From assembly GCA_041874725.1 (NCBI GenBank), contig CP097466.1, positions 1,798,001-1,862,000 on the forward strand: a DNA stretch of 64,000 bases, read 5' to 3'. The notes beneath the pieces were generated by a model that had not been told where the DNA came from, did no database searches, and saw only the letters and a program-made list of their open reading frames with translations. Positions 27,233 through 41,605 of this stretch are shown piece by piece (positions within the stretch are counted from its first letter, which is position 1; the number at the start of each line of letters is the position of its first letter). Both the position numbers and the translations under genes were made by a program. Source of the DNA: Duganella sp. BuS-21. GTDB taxonomy: Bacteria; Pseudomonadota; Gammaproteobacteria; Burkholderiales; Burkholderiaceae_D.

Positions 27233-28258
27233 ATGACAGCTCAGTCCGTACAAACGCCTCCCTCCCTGACCACCGTCTTCCCTGGTGGCCCGCGTCTGCT
27301 GGCGGACATCGGCGGCACCAATGCGCGCTTTGCGCTGGAAACCGCTCCGGGCACGATTGAAGCGATCGAAGTGCTGGCCTGTGCCGCCTACCCGACCTTG
27401 GCCGCCGCCCTGGTCGCGTATCTGGCCTCGCCAACCGTAGCCCAGGCCGGCGTTACCGGCATCCGGAATGGCGCGATTGCGATTGCCAATCCGGTCACCG
27501 GCGACATGGTGCGCATGACCAACCACCACTGGGCATTCTCGATCGAGGCGCTGCGCCGCGAAGTCAATTTCGACACCCTGGTGGTGGTGAACGACTTCAC
27601 CGCGCTGGCCAGTTCGTTGCCGCAGCTGTCGGCAACGCAAAAACACCAGGTGGGTGGCGGCGTCGGTATTCCCGACACACCGCTGGGCCTGATCGGCGCC
27701 GGCACCGGCCTCGGCGTTTCCGGCCTGATTCCAGGCAAGGACGGTTGGACCGCGCTGCTGAGCGAGGGCGGCCATGTGACCTTCTCGCCAGCCAACGTCA
27801 GCGAAGTGGCGATCCTGCAATTCGCCTGGAAAGAATTCGAACACGTTTCGGCTGAACGCCTGATGTCTGGTGCAGGTATCGAACTGATCTACCGCGCACT
27901 GGCCGACCACAGCGGTCAGCCGGCGGAAAAGCTGAGCGCCGCCGAGATCTCCCGTCGCGCGCTGAGCGGTGAATGCAAACTGTGCGACGAAGTGATAGAA
28001 GCCTTCTGTTGCATGCTGGGCACCATTGCCGGCAATATCGCCGTGACCTTGGGTGCGCAGGGCGGCATCTATATCGGCGGCGGCATTGTGCCGAAACTGG
28101 GCGACCGTTTCGACCGTTCAGGCTTCCGCGCCCGCTTTGAAGCCAAGGGCCGTTTCGACAAATACCTGGCCGCCGTGCCGACCTGGGTGATCACCGCCGA
28201 GTACCCGGCCTTCGTTGGTGTTTCGGCAATTTTGTCCGACAGACTTTCCGCTGGGTAA
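27233..28258 (+). CDS. glk: Glucokinase
   Basis: 341 aa cytoplasmic ROK-unrelated Glk-family kinase that phosphorylates glucose with ATP to glucose 6-phosphate. Visible: ATP-binding LLADIGGTNARFAL near residues 23-36, TNHHWAFSIEAL, catalytic-region VVNDFTALASSLP, GAGTGLGVSGL, SEGGHVTFSP, and YIGGGIVPKLGDRF. Length is close to E. coli Glk plus a short N-terminal extension. ATG 27233 is the first codon of the frame. The upstream region carries sugar-regulator-like operators, consistent with control by glucose metabolism. No neighbouring zwf/edd genes, so it is monocistronic here. Confidence 0.94.
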   Translation: MTAQSVQTPPSLTTVFPGGPRLLADIGGTNARFALETAPGTIEAIEVLACAAYPTLAAALVAYLASPTVAQAGVTGIRNGAIAIANPVTGDMVRMTNHHWAFSIEALRREVNFDTLVVVNDFTALASSLPQLSATQKHQVGGGVGIPDTPLGLIGAGTGLGVSGLIPGKDGWTALLSEGGHVTFSPANVSEVAILQFAWKEFEHVSAERLMSGAGIELIYRALADHSGQPAEKLSAAEISRRALSGECKLCDEVIEAFCCMLGTIAGNIAVTLGAQGGIYIGGGIVPKLGDRFDRSGFRARFEAKGRFDKYLAAVPTWVITAEYPAFVGVSAILSDRLSAG

Positions 28259-28513
28259 GTTGAGTTACCGGGTCAGTTACATTTGAATGACAGCGAAATG
28301 CGCGTTTTGTGCTTTTATCAGGTACAATTCGCGGTGTTGAATGAAACGTCTGGCTTCCTGCCCACGTTTCACGTAGAAAGCAGCGGTCTTGGCCGCTGTC
28401 GGCATGTCCCTCTCTCCCGCCAGGTGCGCATAGACCTTGGCGTCGGAAAAGCAGCTTCAGCGAGTACTCCCACCAGCCTCACTGAATGTGATTGATTTCT
28501 TTCGATTTTGCTT
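28259..28513. other. Intergenic region upstream of scpB
   Basis: There is no supported gene. A TACAAT in an extended context (GGTACAATTCG, 28321-28331) could be a -10 box for scpB-rluB, but no matching -35 is seen. A 70-codon open frame at 28283-28495 has no ribosome site or recognisable protein features and is not called. Confidence 0.4.
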
Positions 28514-29236
28514 ATGGATAATCTTGAGGCTAAAAAAGTCCTCGAAACCGCCTTGCTATGCGCTCGTGAGCCGTTGTCGATTCACAGTCTGAAAAAGCTG
28601 TTTGTCGAACTGGATGACCAGGACCGGCCGCGCGGCCCCGGCGTAGGCGCCGATACGATCAAGGAATTGCTGGAAGAACTGCGGCTCGATTGGGCCGGCA
28701 AGGGCGTGGAAATTATTAGCCTGTCGAGCGGCTGGCGCTTCCAGAGCCGCCCTGAGATGAAGTTGTATCTGGAGCGATTGACTCCGGAAAAACCGCCCAG
28801 GTATTCGCGGGCCACGCTGGAAACGCTGGCGATCATTGCGTATCGCCAACCGGTGACGCGCGGCGATATCGAGGAGATACGCGGCGTCGCCGTTAATTCG
28901 CAGACGATCAAGATGCTGGAAGACCGTGGCTGGGTGGATGCCATCGGTTACCGCGATGTGGTTGGCCGCCCGGCCTTGCTGGGCACGACCAAGCAGTTTT
29001 TGGATGATTTGGGATTGAATTCGCTGTCCCAGTTGCCGCCGTTGCAGCAAATCAGCGATGGTCAGAACGCCATGGAAACCCTGGAAGCGGCCCTGCAAGA
29101 GAACTTTGAAAAAGCCGCACAGCAGGACCATGCTGAGCAAGCCACCGAGCAAGATATTGAGCACGAAACAGGCCCCGCGCCAGATTTAACGGTTGACGCT
29201 GAGCACAACCAAGAAACGAATAATGAACAAACCTAA
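28514..29236 (+). CDS. scpB: SMC-Scp complex subunit ScpB
   Basis: 240 aa. Two winged-helix domains are recognisable: residues about 1-85 ([25 protein letters not shown]) and 90-165 with the family signature [40 protein letters not shown]. ScpB binds the kleisin ScpA and helps the SMC condensin organise and segregate the chromosome. The acidic, Gln/Glu-rich tail after about residue 190 is probably disordered. ATG 28514 is preferred over a TTG two codons earlier. The 3' end overlaps rluB by 14 bp, so the two are translated together. ScpA is not in the window. Confidence 0.94.
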   Translation: MDNLEAKKVLETALLCAREPLSIHSLKKLFVELDDQDRPRGPGVGADTIKELLEELRLDWAGKGVEIISLSSGWRFQSRPEMKLYLERLTPEKPPRYSRATLETLAIIAYRQPVTRGDIEEIRGVAVNSQTIKMLEDRGWVDAIGYRDVVGRPALLGTTKQFLDDLGLNSLSQLPPLQQISDGQNAMETLEAALQENFEKAAQQDHAEQATEQDIEHETGPAPDLTVDAEHNQETNNEQT

Positions 29237-31559
29237 TACCCCAGAGACTGTCAACGACGCCGCCGCTCCTGAAGTGGCCGCCAAGCCCAAGCGCCGCACC
29301 AAAGCCCAGATCGAAGCTGCAGGCCAGGCGTCCGCGCCAGCCGCAGCCCCGACTGATGACGCACCGGTCGCCAAGCCGAAGCGCAAGACCAAGGCTGCAG
29401 CCGAAGGCGAGGCGATTGCGCCAGCCGCCGACGTTCCAGTCGCAGTGAAGAAACCGCGCGCCAAGAAGGCCGAGGCAGTGGCCGTTGCCGCCGATGCGCC
29501 AGCGCCAAGCGCCGCACCTGCCGCACCTGCCGCACCTGCCGCACCTGCCGCTTCGGTCGCAGCTGCTGAAACGCCTGCCGCCAAGCCCGTCAAGCCGCGC
29601 GCCAAGAAGGCTGCGCCAGCCGCCGAGCCGGTCGCAGCAGTGGCGGGCGTTGCGCCTGTCGCAGCCGCAGCGCCTTCCGCAACCGATACTGCAGCGCCAG
29701 CCGCCGGCGAGCGCGCCGAACGTGGTGAGCGTCAGCAGCGTCCACGCGGCCCGCGCCAGATGCGTGAGCAACGTGCACTGCGCGAAGCCAGCATGCCGCG
29801 CCCTGAGCCTGTCGCAGCGGTCGAGGGTGGTGAAAATCCTGCCGCGCCGGCGGAAGACGGCGCAGCGCCAGTGGTCCTCGGTCGCGACGGCAAGCCGCGC
29901 CACGAGCGCACCGGCCCGCGCAATGATCAGCGCAACGGCAAGCCGGCGCATGCCGGCAAGGGCAAGAACGGCAAGCCGCGCAACGGTCAGAACGCCGGTG
30001 GCAAAGGCAACGATGCCGACGCCGCGTTCTCCTACGTCACCTCGGACGCTTTCGACAGCGAAGACGGCAAAGGCCGCCAGCCGGCCAAGGCCGTGCGCCG
30101 CGACCTGACCTCGGACGACGACGCGCCAAAACTGCACAAAGTGCTGGCCGAAGCCGGTCTCGGTTCGCGTCGCGACATGGAAGACCTGATCGTTGCCGGC
30201 CGCGTGTCGGTCAACGGCGAGCCGGCCCACATCGGCCAGCGCATCCTGCCGACCGATGCCGTGCGCATCAACGGCAAGCTGATCCAGCGCCGCGTGAGCA
30301 AGAAGCCGCCACGCGTGCTGATCTATCACAAGCCGGCCGGCGAGATCGTCTCCACCGACGATCCCGATGGCCGTCCATCGGTGTTCGACCGCTTGCCGAC
30401 CATGAAGGCCGGCAAATGGCTGGCCGTCGGCCGCCTGGACTTCAACACCGAAGGCTTGCTGCTGTTCACCACCTCCGGTGACCTGGCCAACCGCCTGATG
30501 CACCCGCGCTACGGCATCGACCGTGAATACGCGGTGCGCACCCTGGGCGAGCTGGAGGAGGGCATGCGCCAGAAGCTGTTGGCCGGCGTTGAGCTGGAAG
30601 ACGGCGTGGCGCAGTTCTCCAAGATCGCCGACGGTGGTGGCGAGGGCGTCAACAAGTGGTATCGCGTGATCATCGGCGAAGGCCGTAACCGCGAGGTTCG
30701 CCGCATGTTCGAGGCTATCGGTCTGACCGTGTCGCGCCTGATTCGTACCCGTTATGGCGCGATGACCCTGCCAAGCAGCCTGAAACGCGGCCGCTGGGAA
30801 GAAATGGAAGAAAATGCGGTGCGCGGCCTGATGGCGGCGTACAGCATCGAGAAAAAAGGCGGCGCCGAAGCGCCTGCGCCGGCAGCGGCAGTTGCCGCTG
30901 CGCCAGGCGCCGGCGGTGCCGCGCGCGGCAAGGGTCAGCAGCAGCCCAAGCCGGTCCAGAACAAGGGGCCGGAAAAACGCGGCCGCAATGCCAATGGCCC
31001 GGTGTACGCCGAGCGCGGCAACCAGCGTGACGAGCGCGACTTCGACGATGATGACGAGGACGACGAAAACGAGCCGAACTTCAATCGCGCCGACACCAGC
31101 AACGCCAATGCGCTGCCGTTCGCCAAACAAGCGCGCGGCAACGGCCGTGGCCAGGGTGGTTTCGGTGGCGGTAATGGCGGTGGCGGTGGTGGTGGTGCCG
31201 GCAACCGTGGCGGCAAAGGCCGTCCGGGTGGTCCTGGCGGTGCCGGCGGCCAGGGCTCGACGTCCAGCCGCCCGGGCGGTCGCCCGCAGGGTATCGGTGC
31301 TTACGCCGGCGGTCGTCCGCTGGGCGAAGCACCGGCTCCGCGTGCGCAGGGCCAGGGCGGTCAGGGTGGTCAAGGCGGCCAGGGCGGCCAGGGGCAAGGC
31401 CGCAGCCAGCAGTCCAAGGGCCCGGCCCGCGGTCCGCGCCAGCCTGATCCACTGCAGACGACCTTCGGTTTCGGCGCTGCCGGTGGTGCGCCACGTCGTG
31501 GCCAGCCGCCACGCGGTGGCGCTGCCGATCATGGCATGCCGCGTCGTCGCAAGGGTTAA
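29223..31559 (+). CDS. rluB: 23S rRNA pseudouridine synthase RluB with very long low-complexity arms
   Basis: 778 aa, far longer than the about 290 aa of E. coli RluB. The enzyme core occupies roughly residues 300-545: S4 RNA-binding domain ([30 protein letters not shown]), then the RsuA-type catalytic motif with Asp406 in [14 protein letters not shown], and [26 protein letters not shown]. It makes pseudouridine 2605 in 23S rRNA. The N-terminal 300 residues are Ala/Lys/Pro-rich with four tandem APA units (29511-29550). The C-terminal 230 residues are Gly/Arg/Gln-rich with a DDDDEDDEN patch. Both arms look disordered and may bind RNA. ATG 29223 overlaps the scpB end. Confidence 0.93.
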   Translation: MNKPNTPETVNDAAAPEVAAKPKRRTKAQIEAAGQASAPAAAPTDDAPVAKPKRKTKAAAEGEAIAPAADVPVAVKKPRAKKAEAVAVAADAPAPSAAPAAPAAPAAPAASVAAAETPAAKPVKPRAKKAAPAAEPVAAVAGVAPVAAAAPSATDTAAPAAGERAERGERQQRPRGPRQMREQRALREASMPRPEPVAAVEGGENPAAPAEDGAAPVVLGRDGKPRHERTGPRNDQRNGKPAHAGKGKNGKPRNGQNAGGKGNDADAAFSYVTSDAFDSEDGKGRQPAKAVRRDLTSDDDAPKLHKVLAEAGLGSRRDMEDLIVAGRVSVNGEPAHIGQRILPTDAVRINGKLIQRRVSKKPPRVLIYHKPAGEIVSTDDPDGRPSVFDRLPTMKAGKWLAVGRLDFNTEGLLLFTTSGDLANRLMHPRYGIDREYAVRTLGELEEGMRQKLLAGVELEDGVAQFSKIADGGGEGVNKWYRVIIGEGRNREVRRMFEAIGLTVSRLIRTRYGAMTLPSSLKRGRWEEMEENAVRGLMAAYSIEKKGGAEAPAPAAAVAAAPGAGGAARGKGQQQPKPVQNKGPEKRGRNANGPVYAERGNQRDERDFDDDDEDDENEPNFNRADTSNANALPFAKQARGNGRGQGGFGGGNGGGGGGGAGNRGGKGRPGGPGGAGGQGSTSSRPGGRPQGIGAYAGGRPLGEAPAPRAQGQGGQGGQGGQGGQGQGRSQQSKGPARGPRQPDPLQTTFGFGAAGGAPRRGQPPRGGAADHGMPRRRKG

Positions 31560-31629
31560 AGGTTGCTTCAAAAAGCCCGCAGCTTCGTTGCGGCGCCGCG
31601 CCTCGCTGCGCGTATTTTGAGGCAACCTT
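31559..31629. repeat. Inverted repeat with internal hairpins after rluB
   Basis: Fifteen-base arms AAGGTTGCTTCAAAA (31559-31573) and TTTTGAGGCAACCTT (31615-31629) match at 14 of 15 positions. Between them are GC-rich hairpins such as CCGCA-GCTTCGT-TGCGG. It starts at the rluB stop, has no classical T-run, and may end the transcript or be a small mobile remnant. GCGTATTTTTGAGGCA near 48076 resembles its right arm. Confidence 0.6.
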
Positions 31630-31676
31630 AGGTATCTTTGACCTTGTTGTAAGTCTGCCATGGCGCCTGTGCGGCG

Positions 31677-31705
31677 TTGCGGCAAACTTCATATAAGGTT
31701 ATAAT
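31677..31705 (+). promoter_or_regulatory. Strong sigma-70 promoter of rimP-nusA-infB operon
   Basis: TTGCGG (31677-31682) and a perfect TATAAT (31700-31705) at the ideal 17-bp spacing. It lies 161 bp before the rimP start and is followed by a structured leader. Confidence 0.85.
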
Positions 31706-31707
31706 AT

Positions 31708-31803
31708 CCAGCCTAGTAGAAGTTCCAGTTGCACAACTGCTCCGGAACGCTTCATCTGGCTGGGTGTTTTAGAAAGATGGGCAGATGCCCATTTTTTTTT
31801 TGT
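31708..31803 (+). promoter_or_regulatory. Structured leader with terminator-like hairpin before rimP
   Basis: CCAGCC (about 31708) can pair with GGCTGG (about 31758), enclosing GTTCC/GGAAC and CAGTTG-CA-CAACTG arms. Immediately downstream ATGGGC-AGA-TGCCCAT (31777-31791) is followed by ten T residues, a full intrinsic terminator inside the leader. It sits between promoter and rimP, so the operon may be controlled by read-through, as known for the E. coli rimP-nusA leader. Confidence 0.6.
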
Positions 31804-31865
31804 TGAACCGTTTTGATCGGTCTGTTTTTGCAACGCATAAACAGGCCTTGAACTGGAGAATTTTC

Positions 31866-33916
<2,051 letters not shown>

Positions 33917-33962
33917 TTTGATTATTTTTATCATCTCCGCGACACATAGAAAAGAGGACTGA

Positions 33963-36836
<2,874 letters not shown>

Positions 36837-36862
36837 TTTCGGGGTGTAAAGCAGTATCTGGT

Positions 36863-36889
36863 AAAGTGGACGGGCCTTCCCGTCCACTT
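36863..36889. other. Intercistronic hairpin between infB and rbfA
   Basis: A perfect 11-bp stem, AAGTGGACGGG facing CCCGTCCACTT across CCTT, without a T-run. More likely an mRNA processing or stability element than a terminator, since rbfA-truB follow directly. Confidence 0.7.
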
Positions 36890-36898
36890 GCCGTTTAG

Positions 36899-37321
<423 letters not shown>

Positions 37322-38245
37322 ATGACTCAAGCCCGTACCAAGCGCGTCCGCGACCTGGTGGACGGCGTGCTGCTGCTCGACAAGCCGGTCGGCTTTTCCA
37401 GCAACGACGCCCTGATCAAAGCCAAGCGCGTGCTCAACGCCAAGAAGGCCGGCCACACCGGCACCCTCGACCCGTTCGCCACCGGCCTGCTGCCGCTGTG
37501 CTTCGGCGAGGCCACCAAGTTCTCGCAGGACTTGCTGGAAGCGGACAAGGCCTACGACACCACCGTGCACCTGGGCCAGACCACCGACACCGGCGATACC
37601 GAAGGTGAAGTGATCGACAGCCGCGACGTCAACGTCACGCTGGAGCAGATCCACGTCGTGCTGGAACGGTTCCGTGGCCCGATCGCGCAAGTGCCGCCGA
37701 TGTACTCGGCCTTGAAGCGCGACGGCAAGCCGCTGTACGAGTACGCCCGCGCCGGCATCACGCTGGAGCGCGAAGCGCGCAACGTCATCATCCACAAGCT
37801 GGAGCTGATCTCGTACCAGGCGCCGTTCCTCAAGCTGTCGGTCACCTGCAGCAAGGGCACGTATATCCGCGTGCTGGGCCAGGACATCGGCGAAGCGCTC
37901 GGCTGCGGCGCCCACCTGAACGCGCTGCGCCGCACCCAGGTCGGCGCGCTGACCACCGAGCACATGATCACGCTCGATGAACTGGTGGCGCACCAGGCGC
38001 CGCACAGCCTGCTGTCGCCGGTCGATGCGCTGCTGTCGAGCTTCCCGGCCGTGCAGCTGAACGCCGAGCTGGCGAAACGTTTCCTGAATGGCCAGCGCCT
38101 GGCGCTGGGCAAGGAAGCGATTGCCGTGCCGGCGCAGCAGGGCAGGGTGCGCGTCTACCTGGACGACAAGCTGCTCGGCACCGCTCACCTCGGCGAGTAC
38201 AGCATCCTCGCTCCTGAACGATTAATCGCATTTGTGGCGCAATAA
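37322..38245 (+). CDS. truB: tRNA pseudouridine(55) synthase TruB
   Basis: 307 aa, full length. Catalytic Asp50 lies in [36 protein letters not shown] and the thumb-region [28 protein letters not shown] are typical, and the PUA-like C-terminal domain ends near [14 protein letters not shown]. It forms pseudouridine 55 in the T-loop of tRNAs. ATG 37322 directly follows the rbfA TAA; last gene of the operon before typA, which starts 91 bp later with its own -10-like element. Confidence 0.96.
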   Translation: MTQARTKRVRDLVDGVLLLDKPVGFSSNDALIKAKRVLNAKKAGHTGTLDPFATGLLPLCFGEATKFSQDLLEADKAYDTTVHLGQTTDTGDTEGEVIDSRDVNVTLEQIHVVLERFRGPIAQVPPMYSALKRDGKPLYEYARAGITLEREARNVIIHKLELISYQAPFLKLSVTCSKGTYIRVLGQDIGEALGCGAHLNALRRTQVGALTTEHMITLDELVAHQAPHSLLSPVDALLSSFPAVQLNAELAKRFLNGQRLALGKEAIAVPAQQGRVRVYLDDKLLGTAHLGEYSILAPERLIAFVAQ

Positions 38246-38248
38246 AGA

Positions 38249-38277
38249 GATAAAGTTGCGCCGCAACATGCTATACT
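38249..38277 (+). promoter_or_regulatory. Possible promoter of typA
   Basis: TATACT at 38272-38277 is a good -10 box. The -35 position at 17 bp spacing (GATAAA) is poor, and a small GTTGCGCCGCAAC palindrome (38255-38267) fills the spacer. The 59 bases to the typA ATG would form the leader. Confidence 0.35.
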
Positions 38278-38335
38278 TGCCGGCTTTACGTACCTCCTGT
38301 ACGTACACCCGCAGTTTTTCCCCAAGATAACGACT

Positions 38336-40168
38336 ATGTCTACTACTAAACGCGCAATTCGCAATATTGCAATCATCGCCCACGTTGACCACGGCAAAAC
38401 CACGCTGGTTGACCAGCTGCTGCGCCAGTCCGGCACCTTCCGCGAAAACCAAGCGGTCGATACCCGCGTCATGGACTCGAACGACCTCGAAAAAGAGCGC
38501 GGTATTACGATTCTGTCGAAGAACTGCGCGGTTGAGTACGAAGGCACCCACATCAACATCGTCGACACCCCAGGCCACGCCGACTTCGGCGGCGAAGTGG
38601 AACGTGTGCTGTCGATGGTTGACTCGGTTCTGCTGCTGGTGGATGCCCAAGAAGGCCCAATGCCACAGACCCGTTTCGTGACCCGCAAGGCACTGGCCCT
38701 GGGCCTGAAGCCGATCGTGGTGGTCAACAAGGTCGACCGTCCTGGCGCGCGCGCCGACTGGGCGATCAACCAGACTTTCGAACTGTTCGACAAGCTGGGC
38801 GCTACCGATGAGCAGCTGGACTTCCCTATCGTTTACGCATCGGGCCTGAACGGCTACGCCGGCCTGACCGAAGACGTACGTGACGGCGACATGAAGCCGC
38901 TGTTCGACGCCATCCTGGAACACGTGCCAGTGCGCGACGACAATCCAGAAGGCCCGCTGCAAATGCAAATCACCTCGCTGGACTACTCGTCCTACGTGGG
39001 CAAGATCGGCATTGGCCGCGTTAATCGCGGCACCGTCAAGGTCGGCCAGGACGTTCTGGTCATCAATGGCCCAGGCGCCACCCCGATCAAAGGCCGCATC
39101 AACCAGGTGCTGAACTTCAAGGGCCTGGAGCGCGTGCTGGTGGACGAAGCTGTCGCCGGCGACATCTGCCTGATCAACGGTATCGATGAAATCGGCATCG
39201 GCTCGACCCTGTGCGCACCGGACACCCCGGAACCGCTGCCGATGCTGACCGTCGACGAGCCGACCCTGACCATGAACTTCATGGTCAACAACTCGCCGCT
39301 GGCTGGCCGCGAAGGCAAGTTCGTGACCTCGCGCCAGCTGCGCGATCGTCTGGACAAGGAACTGAAAGCCAACGTCGCGCTGCGCGTTGCACCAACCGAC
39401 GACGACACCGTGTTCGAAGTATCGGGTCGCGGCGAACTGCACCTGACCATCCTGATCGAAAACATGCGTCGCGAAGGTTTCGAGATGGCGGTATCGCGTC
39501 CACGCGTGGTGTTCAAAATGGTTGATGGCGTGCGCCATGAGCCGTTCGAACAACTGTCGGTTGACGTTGAAGAAGCCAACCAGGGCGGCGTGATGGAAGA
39601 ATTGGGCCGTCGTCGTGGCGACCTGCAGAACATGGAATCGGACGGCAAAGGCCGTGTGCGTCTGGAATACCGTATTCCAGCCCGTGGCCTGATCGGCTTC
39701 CAGGGCGAATTCATGACCCTGACCCGTGGTACCGGCCTGATGTCGCACGTGTTTGATGCCTACGCTCCAGTAGACAACACCAAAGGCGAATTGGGCGGCC
39801 GTCGCAACGGCGTGCTGATTTCGCAGGATGACGGCGCCGCCGTTGCCTACGCCATCTGGAAACTGCAGGATCGCGGCCGTATGTTCGTGGTCCACAACGA
39901 CCCGGTGTACGAAGGCATGATTATCGGTATCCACTCGCGTGACAATGATCTGGTGGTTAACCCGATCAAGGGCAAGCAGCTGACCAACGTGCGTTCGTCG
40001 GGTACCGACGAAGCCGTGCGCCTGGTGCCGCCGATCCAGATGTCGCTGGAATACGCAGTCGAATTCATCGACGACGACGAACTGGTGGAAATCACCCCGA
40101 AATCGATCCGTCTGCGCAAGCGCTTCTTGAAAGAGCACGAGCGTAAAAAAGCCTCGCGCGACGCGTAA
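38336..40168 (+). CDS. typA: GTPase TypA/BipA
   Basis: 610 aa translational GTPase. G1 [16 protein letters not shown] near residues 14-29, switch [31 protein letters not shown]; then EF-G-like domains and the BipA-specific C-terminal domain ([35 protein letters not shown]). It binds ribosomes and aids 50S assembly, with stress and low-temperature roles. Preceded by AAGATAACG without strong Shine-Dalgarno. Ends with [16 protein letters not shown] and a clear terminator. Codon use looks highly optimised, as expected for a highly expressed gene. Confidence 0.97.
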   Translation: MSTTKRAIRNIAIIAHVDHGKTTLVDQLLRQSGTFRENQAVDTRVMDSNDLEKERGITILSKNCAVEYEGTHINIVDTPGHADFGGEVERVLSMVDSVLLLVDAQEGPMPQTRFVTRKALALGLKPIVVVNKVDRPGARADWAINQTFELFDKLGATDEQLDFPIVYASGLNGYAGLTEDVRDGDMKPLFDAILEHVPVRDDNPEGPLQMQITSLDYSSYVGKIGIGRVNRGTVKVGQDVLVINGPGATPIKGRINQVLNFKGLERVLVDEAVAGDICLINGIDEIGIGSTLCAPDTPEPLPMLTVDEPTLTMNFMVNNSPLAGREGKFVTSRQLRDRLDKELKANVALRVAPTDDDTVFEVSGRGELHLTILIENMRREGFEMAVSRPRVVFKMVDGVRHEPFEQLSVDVEEANQGGVMEELGRRRGDLQNMESDGKGRVRLEYRIPARGLIGFQGEFMTLTRGTGLMSHVFDAYAPVDNTKGELGGRRNGVLISQDDGAAVAYAIWKLQDRGRMFVVHNDPVYEGMIIGIHSRDNDLVVNPIKGKQLTNVRSSGTDEAVRLVPPIQMSLEYAVEFIDDDELVEITPKSIRLRKRFLKEHERKKASRDA

Positions 40169-40171
40169 TCA

Positions 40172-40201
40172 GAAAAACCACCCCACGGGGTGGTTTTTTT
40201 T
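40172..40201 (+). terminator. Rho-independent terminator of typA
   Basis: AAAAACCACCCC-A-CGGGGTGGTTTTTTTT; the stem of CCACCCC with GGGGTGG is followed by T8, 4 bp after the stop. Confidence 0.95.
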
Positions 40202-40300
40202 GCCTGCCGCCTTAAAAGCGCGCGGCACCAACCCAACCCGCACACCGCTGCGGCGCAGGGACGGACCCCGTACGGGGTCCGTCCCTTTCGTTCGGGGTCA
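40202..40300. repeat. Dispersed GC-rich repeat, copy B (reverse orientation)
   Basis: Ends in a perfect 28-bp palindrome at 40258-40285 with arms GGGACGGACCCCGT / ACGGGGTCCGTCCC. The preceding CACCAACCCAACCCGCACAC (40227-40246) is the reverse complement of the body of copies A and C. It fills the gap between the typA terminator and the convergent LuxR-type gene. Confidence 0.8.
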
Positions 40301-40311
40301 GCGCTCGCAGC

Positions 40312-41454
40312 CTACGTGTCACCGCTGCGCTGATGCGAGAGGAAGTAGGCCGGGCTCGCCAGCAACACCGATACCAGGTCAGCCTGGCGGCTGGTGCCGG
40401 TCTTGGCGAAGATGCTTTTGAGCTGGGTGCGCACGGTGTTGAGCGAGGTGCCGCGCTCGACGCTGGCCGCTTCCGGCGTCAGGCCGCTGCAGATGGCTAC
40501 TGCCAGCTGCGCCTCCGCCTCGCTGAGGCCGAACAAGCGCTGTACCAGCTCGGTGCGGATGTGCGGCGCCGCTTCCGGGTCGAACACGAACAGCAGGGCG
40601 CCGCTACGCACATCGGGCCGCGCGGCCATGCGCATCGGCGAGATCAGCACCATTAAATCGCGCTGCGCCACGCGCGGCACCAGCACCACGCCGGGGATGT
40701 CGCCGGAGGTGCCCTGGCTGGCGTGGATGGCCTTGGTGATTTCCAGATTCAGCTGCTGGGTGACGATGCTGCTACGGCAAAACAAATGGGCCTCTTCCAG
40801 CCACAGGTCGCGCCGGCCTTGCAGCAGCGTGCCTGCGGCGCGGTTGCAATGGGCCACGCGGCAGAATTCGTCGATCAGGATGGCCGGCATGGCGATCACG
40901 TCCAGGCCGCTGATCAGCAGGTTCTGTCCCAGTTGCAGTTCGGCGAAGCGTTGCCGCATCTGGATCGCCCGCTGCAAGTGCGGCATGAGCAGGTTGAACA
41001 AGTCCAGTTCTTCGCGCGAGAACGGTGGTTGTTGCGGCGTCCGTTGCAACATCATCTGCGTCAGCCATGGTCCCTCGTTCAGCACGATGGCGCCGCTGGC
41101 CCACGCCACGCCCTGCGGTTCCACCCACTCGCGATAGAAGCGGCTGTCCTGCGCCTGCGCGGCGGGCAGGTCCAGGTTGCTGGCGTAGAAGGTGGCGATC
41201 GGGGAACTGCGGATGTGATGCGCCAGCACGTCTTCGGCTGCGTATTCCATCACATACATGGTCATCCACTTTTCCTGCAGGCCTTCCATCCATAGGCCCT
41301 TGACCTCCTGGGTCTGGCGGTTCACCGTCAGCAGCATGGCCGCTTTCAGTTGGAACAGTTCGATGAAGGCGCCGACAAAACGCTGGAAGCCATCGGGCGC
41401 CAGGACGGATTCGTAGACGTGGGTTAGCAGGGTATCGATGCGATTCGGGCTCAT
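40312..41454 (-). CDS. LuxR-family helix-turn-helix transcriptional regulator
   Basis: 380 aa from the ATG at 41454 (MSPNRIDTLLTHVYESVL). A TTG six codons upstream also opens the frame but lies inside a palindrome. Residues about 1-190 form an unrecognised sensor region beginning YESVLAPDGFQRFVGAFIELFQLKAAMLLTVNR; about 195-300 look PAS-like (DVIAMPAILIDEFCRVAHCNRAAGTLLQG). The C-terminal LuxR-type HTH is FGLSEAEAQLAVAICSGLTPEAASVERGTSLNTVRTQLKSIFAKTGTSRQADLVSVLL. No receiver or autoinducer domain is evident. It diverges from the DUF3141 gene, with a 24-bp near-palindrome at its 5' end that could be its operator. Confidence 0.88.
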   Translation of the reverse strand: MSPNRIDTLLTHVYESVLAPDGFQRFVGAFIELFQLKAAMLLTVNRQTQEVKGLWMEGLQEKWMTMYVMEYAAEDVLAHHIRSSPIATFYASNLDLPAAQAQDSRFYREWVEPQGVAWASGAIVLNEGPWLTQMMLQRTPQQPPFSREELDLFNLLMPHLQRAIQMRQRFAELQLGQNLLISGLDVIAMPAILIDEFCRVAHCNRAAGTLLQGRRDLWLEEAHLFCRSSIVTQQLNLEITKAIHASQGTSGDIPGVVLVPRVAQRDLMVLISPMRMAARPDVRSGALLFVFDPEAAPHIRTELVQRLFGLSEAEAQLAVAICSGLTPEAASVERGTSLNTVRTQLKSIFAKTGTSRQADLVSVLLASPAYFLSHQRSGDT

Positions 41455-41456
41455 GC

Positions 41457-41480
41457 GTTGATTATTGCGCAATGATCAAC
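41457..41480. promoter_or_regulatory. 24-bp near-perfect palindrome in the divergent LuxR/DUF3141 region
   Basis: Left arm GTTGATTATTGC and right arm GCAATGATCAAC match at all but one base pair. It lies just upstream of the LuxR-type regulator ATG, so binding would block or steer transcription in both directions. Autoregulation is inference. Confidence 0.55.
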
Positions 41481-41605
41481 CTATTACAAATTTAATAAAG
41501 AACTGGACAAGAAACCGGGCCGGCGCGTGTGGTTTTTTCGTTTGCGTTTTTTCTGTCGCTGCGGTACTTTGGTGCGAGGCAGCATTAACGCAACGGAGGA
41601 ACACG

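Noticed and set aside
28283..28495. 70-codon ORF between glk and scpB.
   Set aside because: No ribosome site, no hydrophobic pattern or family, and codon use unlike neighbours; treated as leader DNA.
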